Source: Hydrangea macrophylla
Lineage: Eukaryota > Streptophyta > Magnoliopsida > Cornales > Hydrangeaceae
DNA: 64,000 nt
Assembly (NCBI GenBank): GCA_033977485.1
Contig: CM066994.1
Span: forward strand, 29,834,637 to 29,898,636
Direction of reading: 5' to 3'
Shown here: piece by piece, positions 1 through 11,622 of the stretch
Numbering within the stretch: position 1 is the first letter of the stretch
Layout of the letters: each line of letters begins with the position of its first letter
Notes under the pieces: generated by a model
The model's input: the letters and a program-made list of their open reading frames with translations, nothing else
What the model was told of the DNA's origin: nothing
Database searches by the model: none
Translations under genes and position numbers: made by a program

Positions 1-756
1 AAGTTAACAGTCTCACTTTAGTCATTAGTACAGGGGGGTTAAGTGTTACAAAATGAACCACATGGGGGTTATGAGAAAATGTATGTAACCACAGGGGGTA
101 AAAGGTATTTCCCCCCCTTTTTTTTTTTACTTATCCAAATAATAATTCCGATTCAATATGGCTGTTCTCATTTTCCTTTAAATTTCTAGTACTATATTAT
201 TTAACAAATGAAAAAAAAAAAAAAAATTTGCCGGATATATACCAAACAATCAGAGAATTAATTGTTCCTAAGAAAGACTACTCTATCATGTAGAGATCCG
301 CCTAAAGCACACTCAGTTGAGATAAGGGCTTTCACTTGTGGTTCAATTTGGGTTTATACACGCAAACAAAAATCACATAGTGGCTACGCTTAAATATTTG
401 CTTAATTGAGAGTTTGTGATTGGGGCCATAATTATTATTGTTAGAGTTGTTACTAGGGCTGAATTTTGGTTGATTGAGGTTGCGTCCCTGACTTAAGATG
501 ATCAACGAGGAAAATTATTGAAAAGCTATGAAGCACGAACACGAATACGCCGATACGGATACGAATCGACAATGGTACGTCGATATGATAAATTCTAAAA
601 AATGATGACACGACACTGCAGGGATGCACATTTTTTTATAATAAAAAATAGTTTAATTTTAAGCTCATTTCTTACGTTTTTCAGAAATGTTATTCAAATA
701 TTTATAGGATGTTCATTTCACATTTTTCGAACGTTATTGTTTAATATTAAGAAAAT

Positions 757-758
<2 letters not shown>

Positions 759-797
<39 letters not shown>
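759..797. repeat. (AG)n microsatellite
   Basis: An uninterrupted AG dinucleotide run of nearly 40 bases. The open frames that read through it on both strands are products of the low-complexity sequence. Confidence 0.95.
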
Positions 798-800
<3 letters not shown>

Positions 801-2731
801 GATCGGACAATGAGGGTCTTGAGAGACTAATATCGGGAGAACGTGAGGAGATAAGTGATGTAATGCTTGACAAAATCAAATATGTTTTGGTTTTGAAAAT
901 GTTAAAAAAAAAAAAAAAAAAACTAACAAAAGTCATCTTTTTGGTCAAAAAGAGCTTCTCTCCATGTCCCTTGAAGTGTTCCGCCATATGTCGATGATGT
1001 GTCCGCCTCTAAAAATTACATAACACGTATTTTCCATGTCTGATACGTGTCGAAGGTGTGTCAGATGAGTGTCGGTATCCGGTACATGTTGGACACGGGT
1101 ACTGAGCCATTTTCCGAAGTGTCGGTAATTCCTAGTTGAAAAGTATTGAGTTCATTGTAGTAGTGTCACTATTTACAAGATCAATGAGAAATATAGAAAA
1201 ATATTGAATGGTAATATAGAAAAATATTAAATTGTGTGGTGGTATGTATGTTGTAGTGATGGCGGGGGAGGAGGATCAATGCATATTATTTAAATTGGTA
1301 TATTTTTAAATTTTAAATAGGTCAGTGTAATTTTAAAAAACTACAAGGGAGGTCCGTGTAATCTGATACAATCTCGAGGGAGGTCAACGTAAACATTAGA
1401 GGAACAGTTAAGGTCATTTTTGGAAGAACAACGTAATTGTTTAATGACGAAAGCATTTTTTGTTAGGGGTGATAACGTTTTTGTAATTGAGGGGGAAAGG
1501 AGTTACCTAAACAGTAAACTCAAGAGAGGTAAGTGTAGTTATAACAAAAAAAAAAAAACCTACAGGCAGTGTATTAAACTTAACCTTGAGGGAGGTCAGA
1601 TTATTGTAAGTTAGCACAATTAATCCAAAGATATAACAAGTGTCCTATAATTGTAATTTTGTTACTACACATTGTTGTATCAGCCACTTCTTCATTTTTA
1701 TTAGCACTCTTGCTAGCAGTATCTATTTCAACAGTTCCACCCAGACATAGCTTAATCAGGACAAAGCTAATAGGAGCATCTACTAATCGTAGACAATCAT
1801 ATGTTCTATTTCGTTTGCGAATGTAGAGAATGTAAATAAAATCTATTTGGTGAGCGGGCATAAAAATTAAAAGAATATCCGATTTCACTTAAAGATTAAG
1901 CTGCATTTTGCCATATAGAACAAACGATTCTAGCAAAATCTGTCAAATAAATTCCATTGAACAAGCATTTGTCACTAAAAGGGCTAATTGGACTTATTTT
2001 GTTACAGTAGTGAAACTTCTATTTTCTTCTCAACTTGCAAATAAGAGGAAAGAAAGTAACTTTCTCTTCTCTCCTAAACTCCCAAATAAGATGAAAAAAA
2101 CTACCATCCTTTCTTTTCTTTTCTATCATCATTTATGACTTTCTCTTCTTTTCTTTTCTCTCCCTAGCTCCCAAACATAGTGTTAAGGGCTGAAAATGCC
2201 AAATTTCAAACTTTAGGGTGTAAAATGCTAAACCACCTAAAGTTTAAGGGTGAAAAGTTCAATTACGCAAAAAAAAAAAAAAAAAAATTTGACATTTCAA
2301 TTCTCCTCCAATCAATGAGAAGGAAATGCAATGTCAACAATGTTGTCTAGATACTATTTACTTATGGGTAAATTACACTTTTTACCCTTGTAGTGTGAGG
2401 GTCGTGACACTTTAGTCCATGCAATTTCAATTTGAACATTTAAGACCCTAGAGTTTCTTAAGTGTGACAATTAAGCCCAATTAGGTCATTTATAATTAAT
2501 CTTGTAATCGTAGTGGTTTAAAGAATTATATTAAACTCCCCAGAATTTTTCTTAAATTTAGCATTTTTTATCTTTTCTTTGAATATCAAATTATTTTACT
2601 ATCACTTTTAATGAATCTGGTATCGAAGGCTGGTTCCTCAGCCTAGTAACCTAGTAACTTTACTATATGAATATTAGATATACAGAAAACTAGAATAAGA
2701 TAATTTAAATAATTCAAGCAAAAAACGAGTC

Positions 2732-2810
2732 TTAGTAATCCATAAAAAAGTAAAATACCTAAATAAAAACTCTCATTTTTTTAGGTATCTTTCTTTTTAT
2801 GGATTACTAA
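2732..2810. repeat. near-perfect inverted repeat (fold-back)
   Basis: Two arms of about 32 nt (2732-2763 and 2779-2810) are reverse complements apart from one or two bulges, separated by about 15 nt. The arms begin and end with TTAGTAATCC and its complement. It could be a tiny MITE, a palindromic relic or a small-RNA hairpin; nothing decides between these. Confidence 0.7.
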
Positions 2811-4165
2811 TTCAAACGGATTTTTTGGAGGATCTTCTTTACATGGGCAAGGGTAAGAATCCAAAGGATTCTGGTTTCTGGTCTTCTTTCCTAATTATTG
2901 TTTGCTACATTTGTTGGTTCGGGCTTGCCAGAGCCTTGTGAGGTAGACCCAAACTTGCAAAAACAAAATTTCCTAAAACTACTTGTGTGAGTGATACACA
3001 AGGTTCATATTATCTAACTTCTGTTAGTGCGAATGTGAAAGGTGAGTAGGAAAGTACCCTCACCTAAAGCTTCCTAGATAGTGTTGAAGCACACAAGCCT
3101 AACAAGTGATGAAAGAGATTAAAAGAAAGAAATTAAATAAAACAAAATATTTTATTCAATGATGGAAAAGAGAAATTACAAGAGAGTAATTAAATGCTAA
3201 GAAAGCTTAAAAAAACTAAGAATGCTAAGAGTGCCAAGAATGTTGTTGAATGCAGTTTGGGATGCTTTTTCGAGGTGACGCAGAGTGGTTTGAAAGCTTG
3301 GCCTGCCTGCTAATTTATATTTGCCTGGACGGTACAGATAAGACAAGAAACTGATAAAACCAATCTGGTAAAAAATCCCAAATTTTATCTCCACCAGTCT
3401 GATCTTGAATCTGTACTATATCTTGCCTTGATTCGGCTGATTTCCCAGGCAAGTAAAAATATTACTTCCAATAAGATAAAGATTATCTTCCCAAAATATT
3501 GATAATATCTTGATATAGCAGTATTTATCACCAATTAGAGATATTATCCTTCCATATATTATAATTAATTCTACATACTGATAATATCTCCCCTTATGTG
3601 ATAATATTATCTTATATACTTTCCTTATCCCCAAACTGATATGAGCTATCAAATTTTCCCTATAATAAGCTGATAAGGTTTGTCAAGAGATATTAGGGCT
3701 AAATACCTTCCACGAGTGACCAAAAAATAAGGAAGCCAAACATTCACCAGCCCGAAAATGGCCAAACAAGCCTTAGGCCGATGGACTGTGGACACGAGCA
3801 TGTGGCTGAAGGAAATCCTCATACATTTCTTCATTTGTGATACCTCCACTTGGTCAACATAACTAATGATTTCAATTAATGAATTGCATGCGACCCTCCA
3901 CTTGGAATACAATCATAACTCTTAAAATGGGATTCAAGCCTAAACTGTAGCCACTGAATCGGGCTCCACCCACTGAACTCATCAGCGTGGCTTTTAACAA
4001 ATCAGTCCGAATTTAAATATGAACCATGCCAGTTCGATCAAATGGTGACCAGTTCTGTCACGCCCCGATGTAGCATAAATATGGAAAGCGTTTAATTTCC
4101 TTTATGGACCCATAGGTCGTGACAGTTTGAAGGATAATTCCGTCCCAAACATCGAACAACATAAA

Positions 4166-5275
4166 TGTAACGCCCCGATTTTCATTACCAAAAATAAAAG
4201 AAATATTTACATTAAAATTGTAAATAGCCAAGTGTATTTTAAAACAACAAAAATATTTACACTTGAGTGTCCAAAAATTACAATTTAATTCGTTTACACG
4301 GCTAGGACCCAAATAACTCCAACCCACACGGTACTCTAATGTACTCCAATTTGACTGCTACCAATGGTACCTGCATCTAAAATAACACACGGGGAAGTAT
4401 ACAATATGACAGGAATAATAAAGGCTCAAAAGTACAATGAACAACCACGACGACATAAAAGTTGCTAGGATTAAATAAAATAGACCAATCACTCAACCCA
4501 CCCGTTCACACAATTTACCCGCTCACCCACAAGAGCCTCATACCAGGTTCCTCTTGGTCACAAAGTAAAGAGCCACCTCACCTCACCTCACCCGTCACCA
4601 TTCCTTGGTCCCTGAGGCCTGTTGGACTGTTGGTAGGTGCTCATTGCTCATGTACCCTTTAGTCCCATAGCACTTAGCCAAAATAATATATTAATATTAT
4701 TTAACCAAAAAGACATGGATTCCAATAAAAAGACAACATAAATCAAAAAGAGTACAAATAGGGATGACAAAGAAAATACTCCGGAGATTTATGAGCATAT
4801 TGTACACAACCCCGTACCTTAAAAATAATGTTGAGCAATTTCTCCAATCTCTGAATATATATGTATATGTGTATCAATATATGTAATCTGTGTGTATGTA
4901 ATAATATGTGTGTGTGTGTGTTCTTGCCGAGAGAGAGAGCTGCAGAGAGACTGAGAGATAGATGAGAGATAGAGAGTCTGATGAGGGGAGGAATTAATGG
5001 GTGTGTATATATAAATGTAAAGTGCTTGGCACTTATGCATATAAAACACACCACTATGTTTGCACTACACACACAAGACACTCCACCCACATTCCACTAA
5101 ACACAGCACACACTGCACTAATTTCTTGAGTGGTTTCCATGTGTACACAAGATACCCTTGTGTGTGTTGAGCTCACGCAATGATACACACACACAGGTAA
5201 AATTTATACTGCCCATTTTCAAAACTGGTATTTTTTTTTTAATTAAAAAGCGAAAATAAAATACGGGGTATTACA
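4166..5275 (-). repeat. LTR of element D (3' copy)
   Basis: This is 1110 bp with TG...CA ends. It carries a TATA-like run at 5005-5018 (minus) and GT/GA microsatellite tracts at about 4890-4975. It appears identical to 5485-6594. Confidence 0.93.
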
Positions 5276-5484
5276 CTCTACCCTCCTTAAAAGAATTTCG
5301 TCCGCGAAATTACAGCATAAATATTTTGACAAACAACTTGAAAATTTTCAAATTTTTTTTTTTTTTTTTTTGTAGAGACAAAAATCCAAGTAGTACAAAT
5401 AAATAGTACTACCCTCATTGATTCGCCCAGGCGATGTGGAACTAAGTCCTACATTTCCGGCTGGGTACAGGCTCTGATACCATT
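5276..5484 (-). promoter_or_regulatory. minimal interior of D: PPT, hairpin, primer site
   Basis: Read on the minus strand, the interior starts with a primer-binding site TGGTATCAGAGCC (5482-5470), complementary to initiator tRNA-Met, two bases from the LTR. It ends with the hairpin AATTTCG-CGGA-CGAAATT (5311-5294) and a purine tract (about 5291-5276). The rest is AT-rich, including a long T run. Little besides cis signals for reverse transcription has been kept. Confidence 0.85.
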
Positions 5485-6594
5485 TGTAACGCCCCGATTT
5501 TCATTACCAAAAATAAAAGAAATATTTACATTAAAATTGTAAATAGCCAAGTGTATTTTAAAACAACAAAAATATTTACACTTGAGTGTCCAAAAATTAC
5601 AATTTAATTCGTTTACACGGCTAGGACCCAAATAACTCCAACCCACACGGTACTCTAATGTACTCCAATTTGACTGCTACCAATGGTACCTGCATCTAAA
5701 ATAACACACGGGGAAGTATACAATATGACAGGAATAATAAAGGCTCAAAAGTACAATGAACAACCACGACGACATAAAAGTTGCTAGGATTAAATAAAAT
5801 AGACCAATCACTCAACCCACCCGTTCACACAATTTACCCGCTCACCCACAAGAGCCTCATACCAGGTTCCTCTTGGTCACAAAGTAAAGAGCCACCTCAC
5901 CTCACCTCACCCGTCACCATTCCTTGGTCCCTGAGGCCTGTTGGACTGTTGGTAGGTGCTCATTGCTCATGTACCCTTTAGTCCCATAGCACTTAGCCAA
6001 AATAATATATTAATATTATTTAACCAAAAAGACATGGATTCCAATAAAAAGACAACATAAATCAAAAAGAGTACAAATAGGGATGACAAAGAAAATACTC
6101 CGGAGATTTATGAGCATATTGTACACAACCCCGTACCTTAAAAATAATGTTGAGCAATTTCTCCAATCTCTGAATATATATGTATATGTGTATCAATATA
6201 TGTAATCTGTGTGTATGTAATAATATGTGTGTGTGTGTGTTCTTGCCGAGAGAGAGAGCTGCAGAGAGACTGAGAGATAGATGAGAGATAGAGAGTCTGA
6301 TGAGGGGAGGAATTAATGGGTGTGTATATATAAATGTAAAGTGCTTGGCACTTATGCATATAAAACACACCACTATGTTTGCACTACACACACAAGACAC
6401 TCCACCCACATTCCACTAAACACAGCACACACTGCACTAATTTCTTGAGTGGTTTCCATGTGTACACAAGATACCCTTGTGTGTGTTGAGCTCACGCAAT
6501 GATACACACACACAGGTAAAATTTATACTGCCCATTTTCAAAACTGGTATTTTTTTTTTAATTAAAAAGCGAAAATAAAATACGGGGTATTACA
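5485..6594 (-). repeat. LTR of element D (5' copy)
   Basis: The second 1110-bp copy, offset by exactly 1319 bp from the first. It lies next to the primer site on the minus strand, so it is the 5' LTR of the element. Confidence 0.93.
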
Positions 6595-7139
6595 ATAAAA
6601 CCATAATCAGAGTAGAGCAATCAAGGCTTATAAAACTTTCTAACTTAATAAATATTACAGTACGAGATCAACTAAGGAATACTCCGCCTGAAAACAAAAC
6701 AATATCTATTGTCTTTTACAGTCATCCTTATTACAATAACGGTTCATAACCAAAGACATGTAATAATAATAAATTCCTCCTCAGTATTGATTCAGTTCGC
6801 GTAGTCGTAAGGTCCAGCGTGATCATAACCTGAAAAGCCTAGACACGAATATCCAGGCCGCATCAACGTCGTCAGCTTCAAGAAGCTGGTGAGTATTAAA
6901 AACATGAACTCGAATTTAAAACATACTCATTTACAATTTTCCCTTTTTCAGTTTCATAAATCAACGGTTTAACCATAGAAATAAATTCAATTTATAAAAC
7001 AGTGAGGATAATATTAAAATATTCAATTCTTAAAACATATGACCGTGTATGAGACCAATGTAACCATTCTCATCTTACCGACTCTTTTTCTCTCGACAAC
7101 ACAATACCCAACACTCTCGCTCCAGTATCTTTGAAATAC

Positions 7140-7500
7140 TCCGATAGCCACACTTTAGCATAGGGGTACCAGGGAGTGTCCAGTTTGCCTCACACTTTAG
7201 TACAGGGTACCAAAGAGTGTCCAATACCTCACACTTTAGTACCTAATCTGCCTCGCAAATACTGGAGGAAACCTCACGTAGTATCCAGACTCGGGTACCA
7301 GGGAGTGTCCGTAGGCCATACTTTAGCACTACCATTGGTGCCAAGGAATGTCCAAGTTCGGTGTCACACACTTTAACGCTACCATGGGCGCCAGGGAGTG
7401 TCTAATTTTGCCATAGTCGCATTTCAAAGATACTCTCGCCGCAATCTCAAAACATCACACTTTGGTAAACAACTACCAGGGAGTGTCCACAATACAAACT
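7140..7500 (-). repeat. tandem subrepeat in LTR of B
   Basis: About six irregular copies of a 45-65 bp motif, each with CACACTTTAG and then an accaGGGAGTGTCC block. Element A has about three related copies at 34825-35000 (AAAGTGTGG and GGACACTCCCTG on the plus strand), so copy number has changed between subfamilies. Confidence 0.8.
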
Positions 7501-7881
7501 CAACCACATACTATTTTCCACACTGACCACCACTCACCATGCATGTACAACTAACTCCACATGAATGACATGTGACTTAATACAGAAATATAAAGTGCTG
7601 GGAACGATAACCATGGATATACGAGAAGAAATCAAGTCTTATATGAAACAACCGGTGAATTCATCAAAGAATGCTTTAATATGCTTTTATCGCTACTGTG
7701 ACACAAGTGGGTCTACTTTGAAGCAATGCCCTAAAAAACGAGTTATAATTTTTGTGCATGAATTACATATCAAAAGAAAGGTCTTTGAGTCTAGTTTCCA
7801 ACGCTTCAAACGGTGCGTGTTTTCGAGCTTTCTAGAGGAAGTTATGGCCGTTTTACTAAAAGTCGTTAGTGCTGAAAAATG

Positions 7882-7933
7882 CCAATCGATTGGTATACAC
7901 TCCAATCGATTGGTAAACATGCCAATCGATTGG
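7882..7933. repeat. three 12-bp palindromes with 20-bp period
   Basis: CCAATCGATTGG occurs at 7882-7893, 7902-7913 and 7922-7933, exactly 20 bp apart. Each is a perfect palindrome. The cluster sits where the A-family LTR carries its GC-rich palindrome cluster. Confidence 0.95.
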
Positions 7934-9303
7934 TATCAGTAGTTTCTCCCCTGCTACGAATTTAAAGCTTATTTTTGACCCATTTTCAAATCCGAATGCA
8001 AACATGACTTGTAATATATGGTTCTCTCCATTTTTTCGAAGGATCATGAATACGCGATCAGTTTTAACTAATTTCAATCGTAGCTCTCGGATTTTACGAA
8101 AAACCGAGGGGGTGATAAAACTTCAATTCTAATATGCTTTCATGTACGAATGAATTAAGCTCCATTGCTTTAAATACAATCTCTAGGGACTATAATATTT
8201 CATTTTTATCTATCAAAAACGATTTTGGTTAAAGTTTGAAAAATCACCATTTTTACACCATGAATAAGCTTAAACGAATTTCATATAAACACATACTAAT
8301 TCAAGCAATATAAATTGTAATTAAGCATGAAATTACATTACAAGTGAGTTAGTAATACTCACTGTGATTGTGAATAAAGAGATTGTTGAGAAACAGTAAG
8401 GAATAAGCAATCTCAACTTCAAGCTTTCAAGCTATGGAGGTTGTACTTCTCTCTCTCTCTAAATTTTCTGCAACTAAACTCTCAATCTCTCTCTTTTCTC
8501 TCTGTATTTCTAGAATTAAGCAGAGAATGTGTCTATGAGGGGTGTAGGAGGTATATATATAGAAGCACATTTGGGAGAACTTGGTGCCCAAGCATGTATA
8601 CAAGACACATACGTATATACACAAATATGTGAACTCTACAGTTCACCAAGGGTCAAGTAGACTCTTAGGGGGTAGATTGAAGTTTTGGGTAATGAGGCTT
8701 TTGACTCAAATCAATACACACCATAGGAGTACAACCAAACAAGGCTCTATCTAGTTGGCTAGAATTCACTTGTGGTGTTTGGCAAATTAGCTTATGGTAC
8801 CAGGAATGTACATACCCAAAAGCAACATTCAAACAAGGCCTACCCAATCATTTCTAGCATTAATTGGATATAAAGCAATGGTCATTCTTGATTGATGGGA
8901 AATCAAAATTGTAGGAGTTTAACATGTCGCGGACAGTTTTGAACACAAACTGGTATTTTTGTGGCACAGTGATTACCACAAAATACCGAAAATTCATTTT
9001 AACGTAGGAAATACTTTTCCGATTTCATAAAAATACAGTTTGAGTTAAAAGAAAATATTTCCATCATTTTGAAATACAGATTTGAAATCCAACACCGTTA
9101 TTACTAAATTTATAAAATTGCAGTTTGACCCAAAAAAAATTTAAAACATGAAACAAAATTAATAATCAGTATTAACATGTGAGGATTGAAATTAAAATAA
9201 AAGTGGACAATACATTTTGATTTTAAATATGACAATGTAAATATAGATTAATTATGGAAATGTCAAATTAAAATTTAAATGAAAATGCAGGTTGTTACAT
9301 CCT

Positions 9304-11622
9304 TCCTCCCTTAAACAGGATTTCGTCCCTGAAATCAAGACTAACTAGTCTTGAAACAACTCCGGGTACTTCTATCACATATCGGCTTCGACTTCCCATG
9401 AGGCTTCATTCTTGTCATAGTGATTCCACTGAACCTTCACCAACGGGATATCCTTATTCCTCAGCTTCTTGATTCTGATCTAGAATCTTCACAGGTCTCT
9501 CCTTATAGGTTACGTTATAACTCGTCTCAATATCGTCATAACTAACCACATGCGAGGGGTCTTGTATGTACTTTCTCAGCATACTAACATGGAATACATT
9601 GTGAACCCTAGACATCTTCGGTGGAAGTGCAGTCGATAAGCCACTTTTCCAACACGATCCAAAATCTCGAATGGTCCGATAAAACGTGGGGCTAACTTCC
9701 CTCTCTTGAGACCAAAGCGTACTACTCCTCGGGTTGGTGAAACTTAAGAAGTATGTGATCTCCAATACTGAATTCCAAATCTTTCCGGCGTCGATCAGCA
9801 TGACTCTTATACTTGCTTTGAGCGGTTCTCATCCTTTCCTTGACCAAAGAAATCTTCTCATTGATTTCTCTAACCAAATCTAGTCCCAACAACTCCGTGT
9901 CTCCGACTTCTGCCCAACACAACGGGGAACGACATGGTCATCCGTACAATGCTTCGAACGGAGCCATCTCGATACTCGTGTTGTAGTTATTGTTATAGGC
10001 AAATTTGACCAAAGGCAAGTGTGTCTCCCAAGATTCTTCAAAGTCGATGATACAAGCCATAAGCATATCCTCCATGATCTGATTAACACACTCAGTTTGC
10101 CCATCTGCCTATAGATGAAAACCAGTACTCATCTTTAACGAGGTTCCTATAGCTTCTTGCAGGCTTTCCCAAAATCCAGATTTAAAACGTGCATCGCGGT
10201 CTGACATAATCGACACAAGTGCACCGTGAAGTTGCAAAACTTGTTGTATGTACATCTGGCTCATCTTCTCTACCGGGTAGGTCATACTATAGGCAATAAA
10301 ATGAGCTGACTTAGTCAATCGATCCATGATTACCCAAATGGCATCATGATTCTGCTAAGATCAAGGCAATCCCACTACATAATCCATGGTTATGTGCTCC
10401 CACTTCCAACCTGGGATAGGTAGCGGTTGCAACAATCCCGAGGGTCTCTGATGTTCAGCTTTGACTTGTTGACACGTTAAACACTTGGATACAAATTCGG
10501 CCACATCCTTCTTCATACCTTTCCACCATAAATTTTTCTTTAAATCCTTATACATTTTCGTTCCTCCCGGGTGAACTGTATATCTGGACTTATGTGCTTC
10601 TTCTAGAATGTTGTTTCTCAAATTTCTACCATCTGGCACACACAATCGGTCTCTGCATAAATTCCCTCTGTCAGTTCCCACTTTCCATTCTGTCGGACCT
10701 TTCTTTGACATCTTAACGAACCATGTTTGAAACTTCTCATCTTCTTTCTGTCCTTCAATAATGCGATCGATAAGAACAGGTTGTAGGATAAGACATCCAA
10801 AAAGTTGCCCTTCTCTTTCCTCAGCACTCTACACCTCAAATTCTGCCAATGTTTCTAATGCTCACCATTCTCTCACCATCAAGTAGGTGATAGTTTCACG
10901 AGTTTGTCGACTCAAAGCATCTGCGACCACATTAGCTTTACCAGGGTGGTACACTAATGTGAAATTGTAATCTTTAATTAGCTCTATCTATTTGCGTTGC
11001 CTCATTTTCAACTCTTTCTGTGTGAACAAATATTTTAGACTCTTGTGATCGGAGAACATATCAAACTTCTCACCATAGAGATAATGTCTCCAAATCTTGA
11101 GTGCAAAAACTACTGCTGCCAACTCCAAATCATGAGTGGGGTAGTTCAACTCGTTCGGCTTCAGCTATTTAGATCCATAAGCGATAACTCTACCATCTTG
11201 CATAAGTATATATCCTAGTCCTTGATAAGACGCGTCACTGAAGATAGTTAACTTCTCATTAGGCTTGGGTATAGCGAGTACCGGTGCGGTGGTGAGTCTC
11301 TCTTTTAACTCTAGAAAGGCGCACTCATGTTTCTCTATCCACTCGAATTTCAAATTCTTCTTCGTCAATCCAGTCAATGGCGCTGCTATCTTGGAGAATC
11401 CCTCAACAAATCTCCGATAATAGCCTGCGAGTACAAGGAAACTCCTAACTTCTGTAGGGTTGTTCGGTCTAACCCAATTTGATACAGTATCTGTCTTGGA
11501 TGAATCCACAGAAATTCCTTAAGACGACACCTTGTGTCCCAAAAATTTCACTTCTTGCAACCAGAATTCACACTTACTAATTTGGCATATAGCTGCTGAT
11601 CCTTGATTATCTGCATTGCTAT
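9304..11622 (-). pseudogene. element B pol, 3' part (RT end, RNase H, integrase), decayed
   Basis: Minus-strand frames match element A pol closely but are broken by many stops and frameshifts. In order from 11622 downwards one sees the end of RT ([18 protein letters not shown]), the RNase H region ([15 protein letters not shown]), the integrase zinc region ([12 protein letters not shown]...CLTCQQ), the integrase core ([29 protein letters not shown]) and a chromovirus tail ending PELFQD-like just before the hairpin. The gene is interrupted at 11622 by element C and resumes at 17039. It cannot make a functional polyprotein. Confidence 0.92.

Larger units (their letters stand above)
1..4055. other. 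gene-free left flank
   Basis: I see no coding region here; all open frames are short, unlike known proteins and broken by homopolymers. The stretch is AT-rich and holds an (AG)n tract, poly-A and poly-T runs, a fold-back near 2732-2810, and a roughly 600-bp block (about 530-1135) bounded by degenerate GATACG/GTGTCGG-type motifs that looks like an old dispersed repeat. Positions 232-318 resemble 61951-62040 on the other side of the nest. The last five bases (4051-4055, AGTTC) would be the left target-site copy of element B, whose right copy is not in view. Confidence 0.6.
4166..6594 (-). mobile_element. element D: small non-autonomous LTR retrotransposon
   Basis: Two 1110-bp LTRs flank only 209 bp of interior. 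The target duplication ATAAA is present at 4161-4165 and 6595-6599, and the host LTR sequence continues on either side. On the minus strand the LTR begins TGTAATACCCCG and ends CGGGGCGTTACA. I saw no difference between the two LTRs, which suggests a very recent insertion. There is no coding capacity; short frames inside the LTRs read through GT/GA repeats and are duplicated only because the LTR is. The size fits a large TRIM or small LARD class element. Confidence 0.95.
4056..9299 (-). repeat. 3' LTR of element B (Tekay-type), split by element D
   Basis: On the minus strand this LTR begins TGTAACAACCTGCATTTTC at 9299 and ends CGGGGCGTGACA at 4056, the same termini as the LTRs of element A. 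Without the D insertion it is about 2.8 kb, close to the 2905 bp of A. B pol lies directly upstream on the minus strand, followed by a hairpin and PPT at 9300-9336, so this is the 3' LTR. A TATA-like stretch lies at 8551-8563 (minus). It is clearly diverged from A, so B is an older or different subfamily copy. Confidence 0.9.

Noticed and set aside
602..997. Overlapping frames on both strands around 600-1000
   Set aside because: Both depend on the AG microsatellite and a poly-A run.
3197..3912. Three short consecutive minus-strand frames suggesting a gene
   Set aside because: AT-rich with no domain, no splice-compatible structure and no codon bias.
4743..5090. 115-codon minus-strand frame with hydrophobic start
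   Set aside because: It lies inside the D LTR, reads through GT/GA microsatellites and recurs only in the second LTR.
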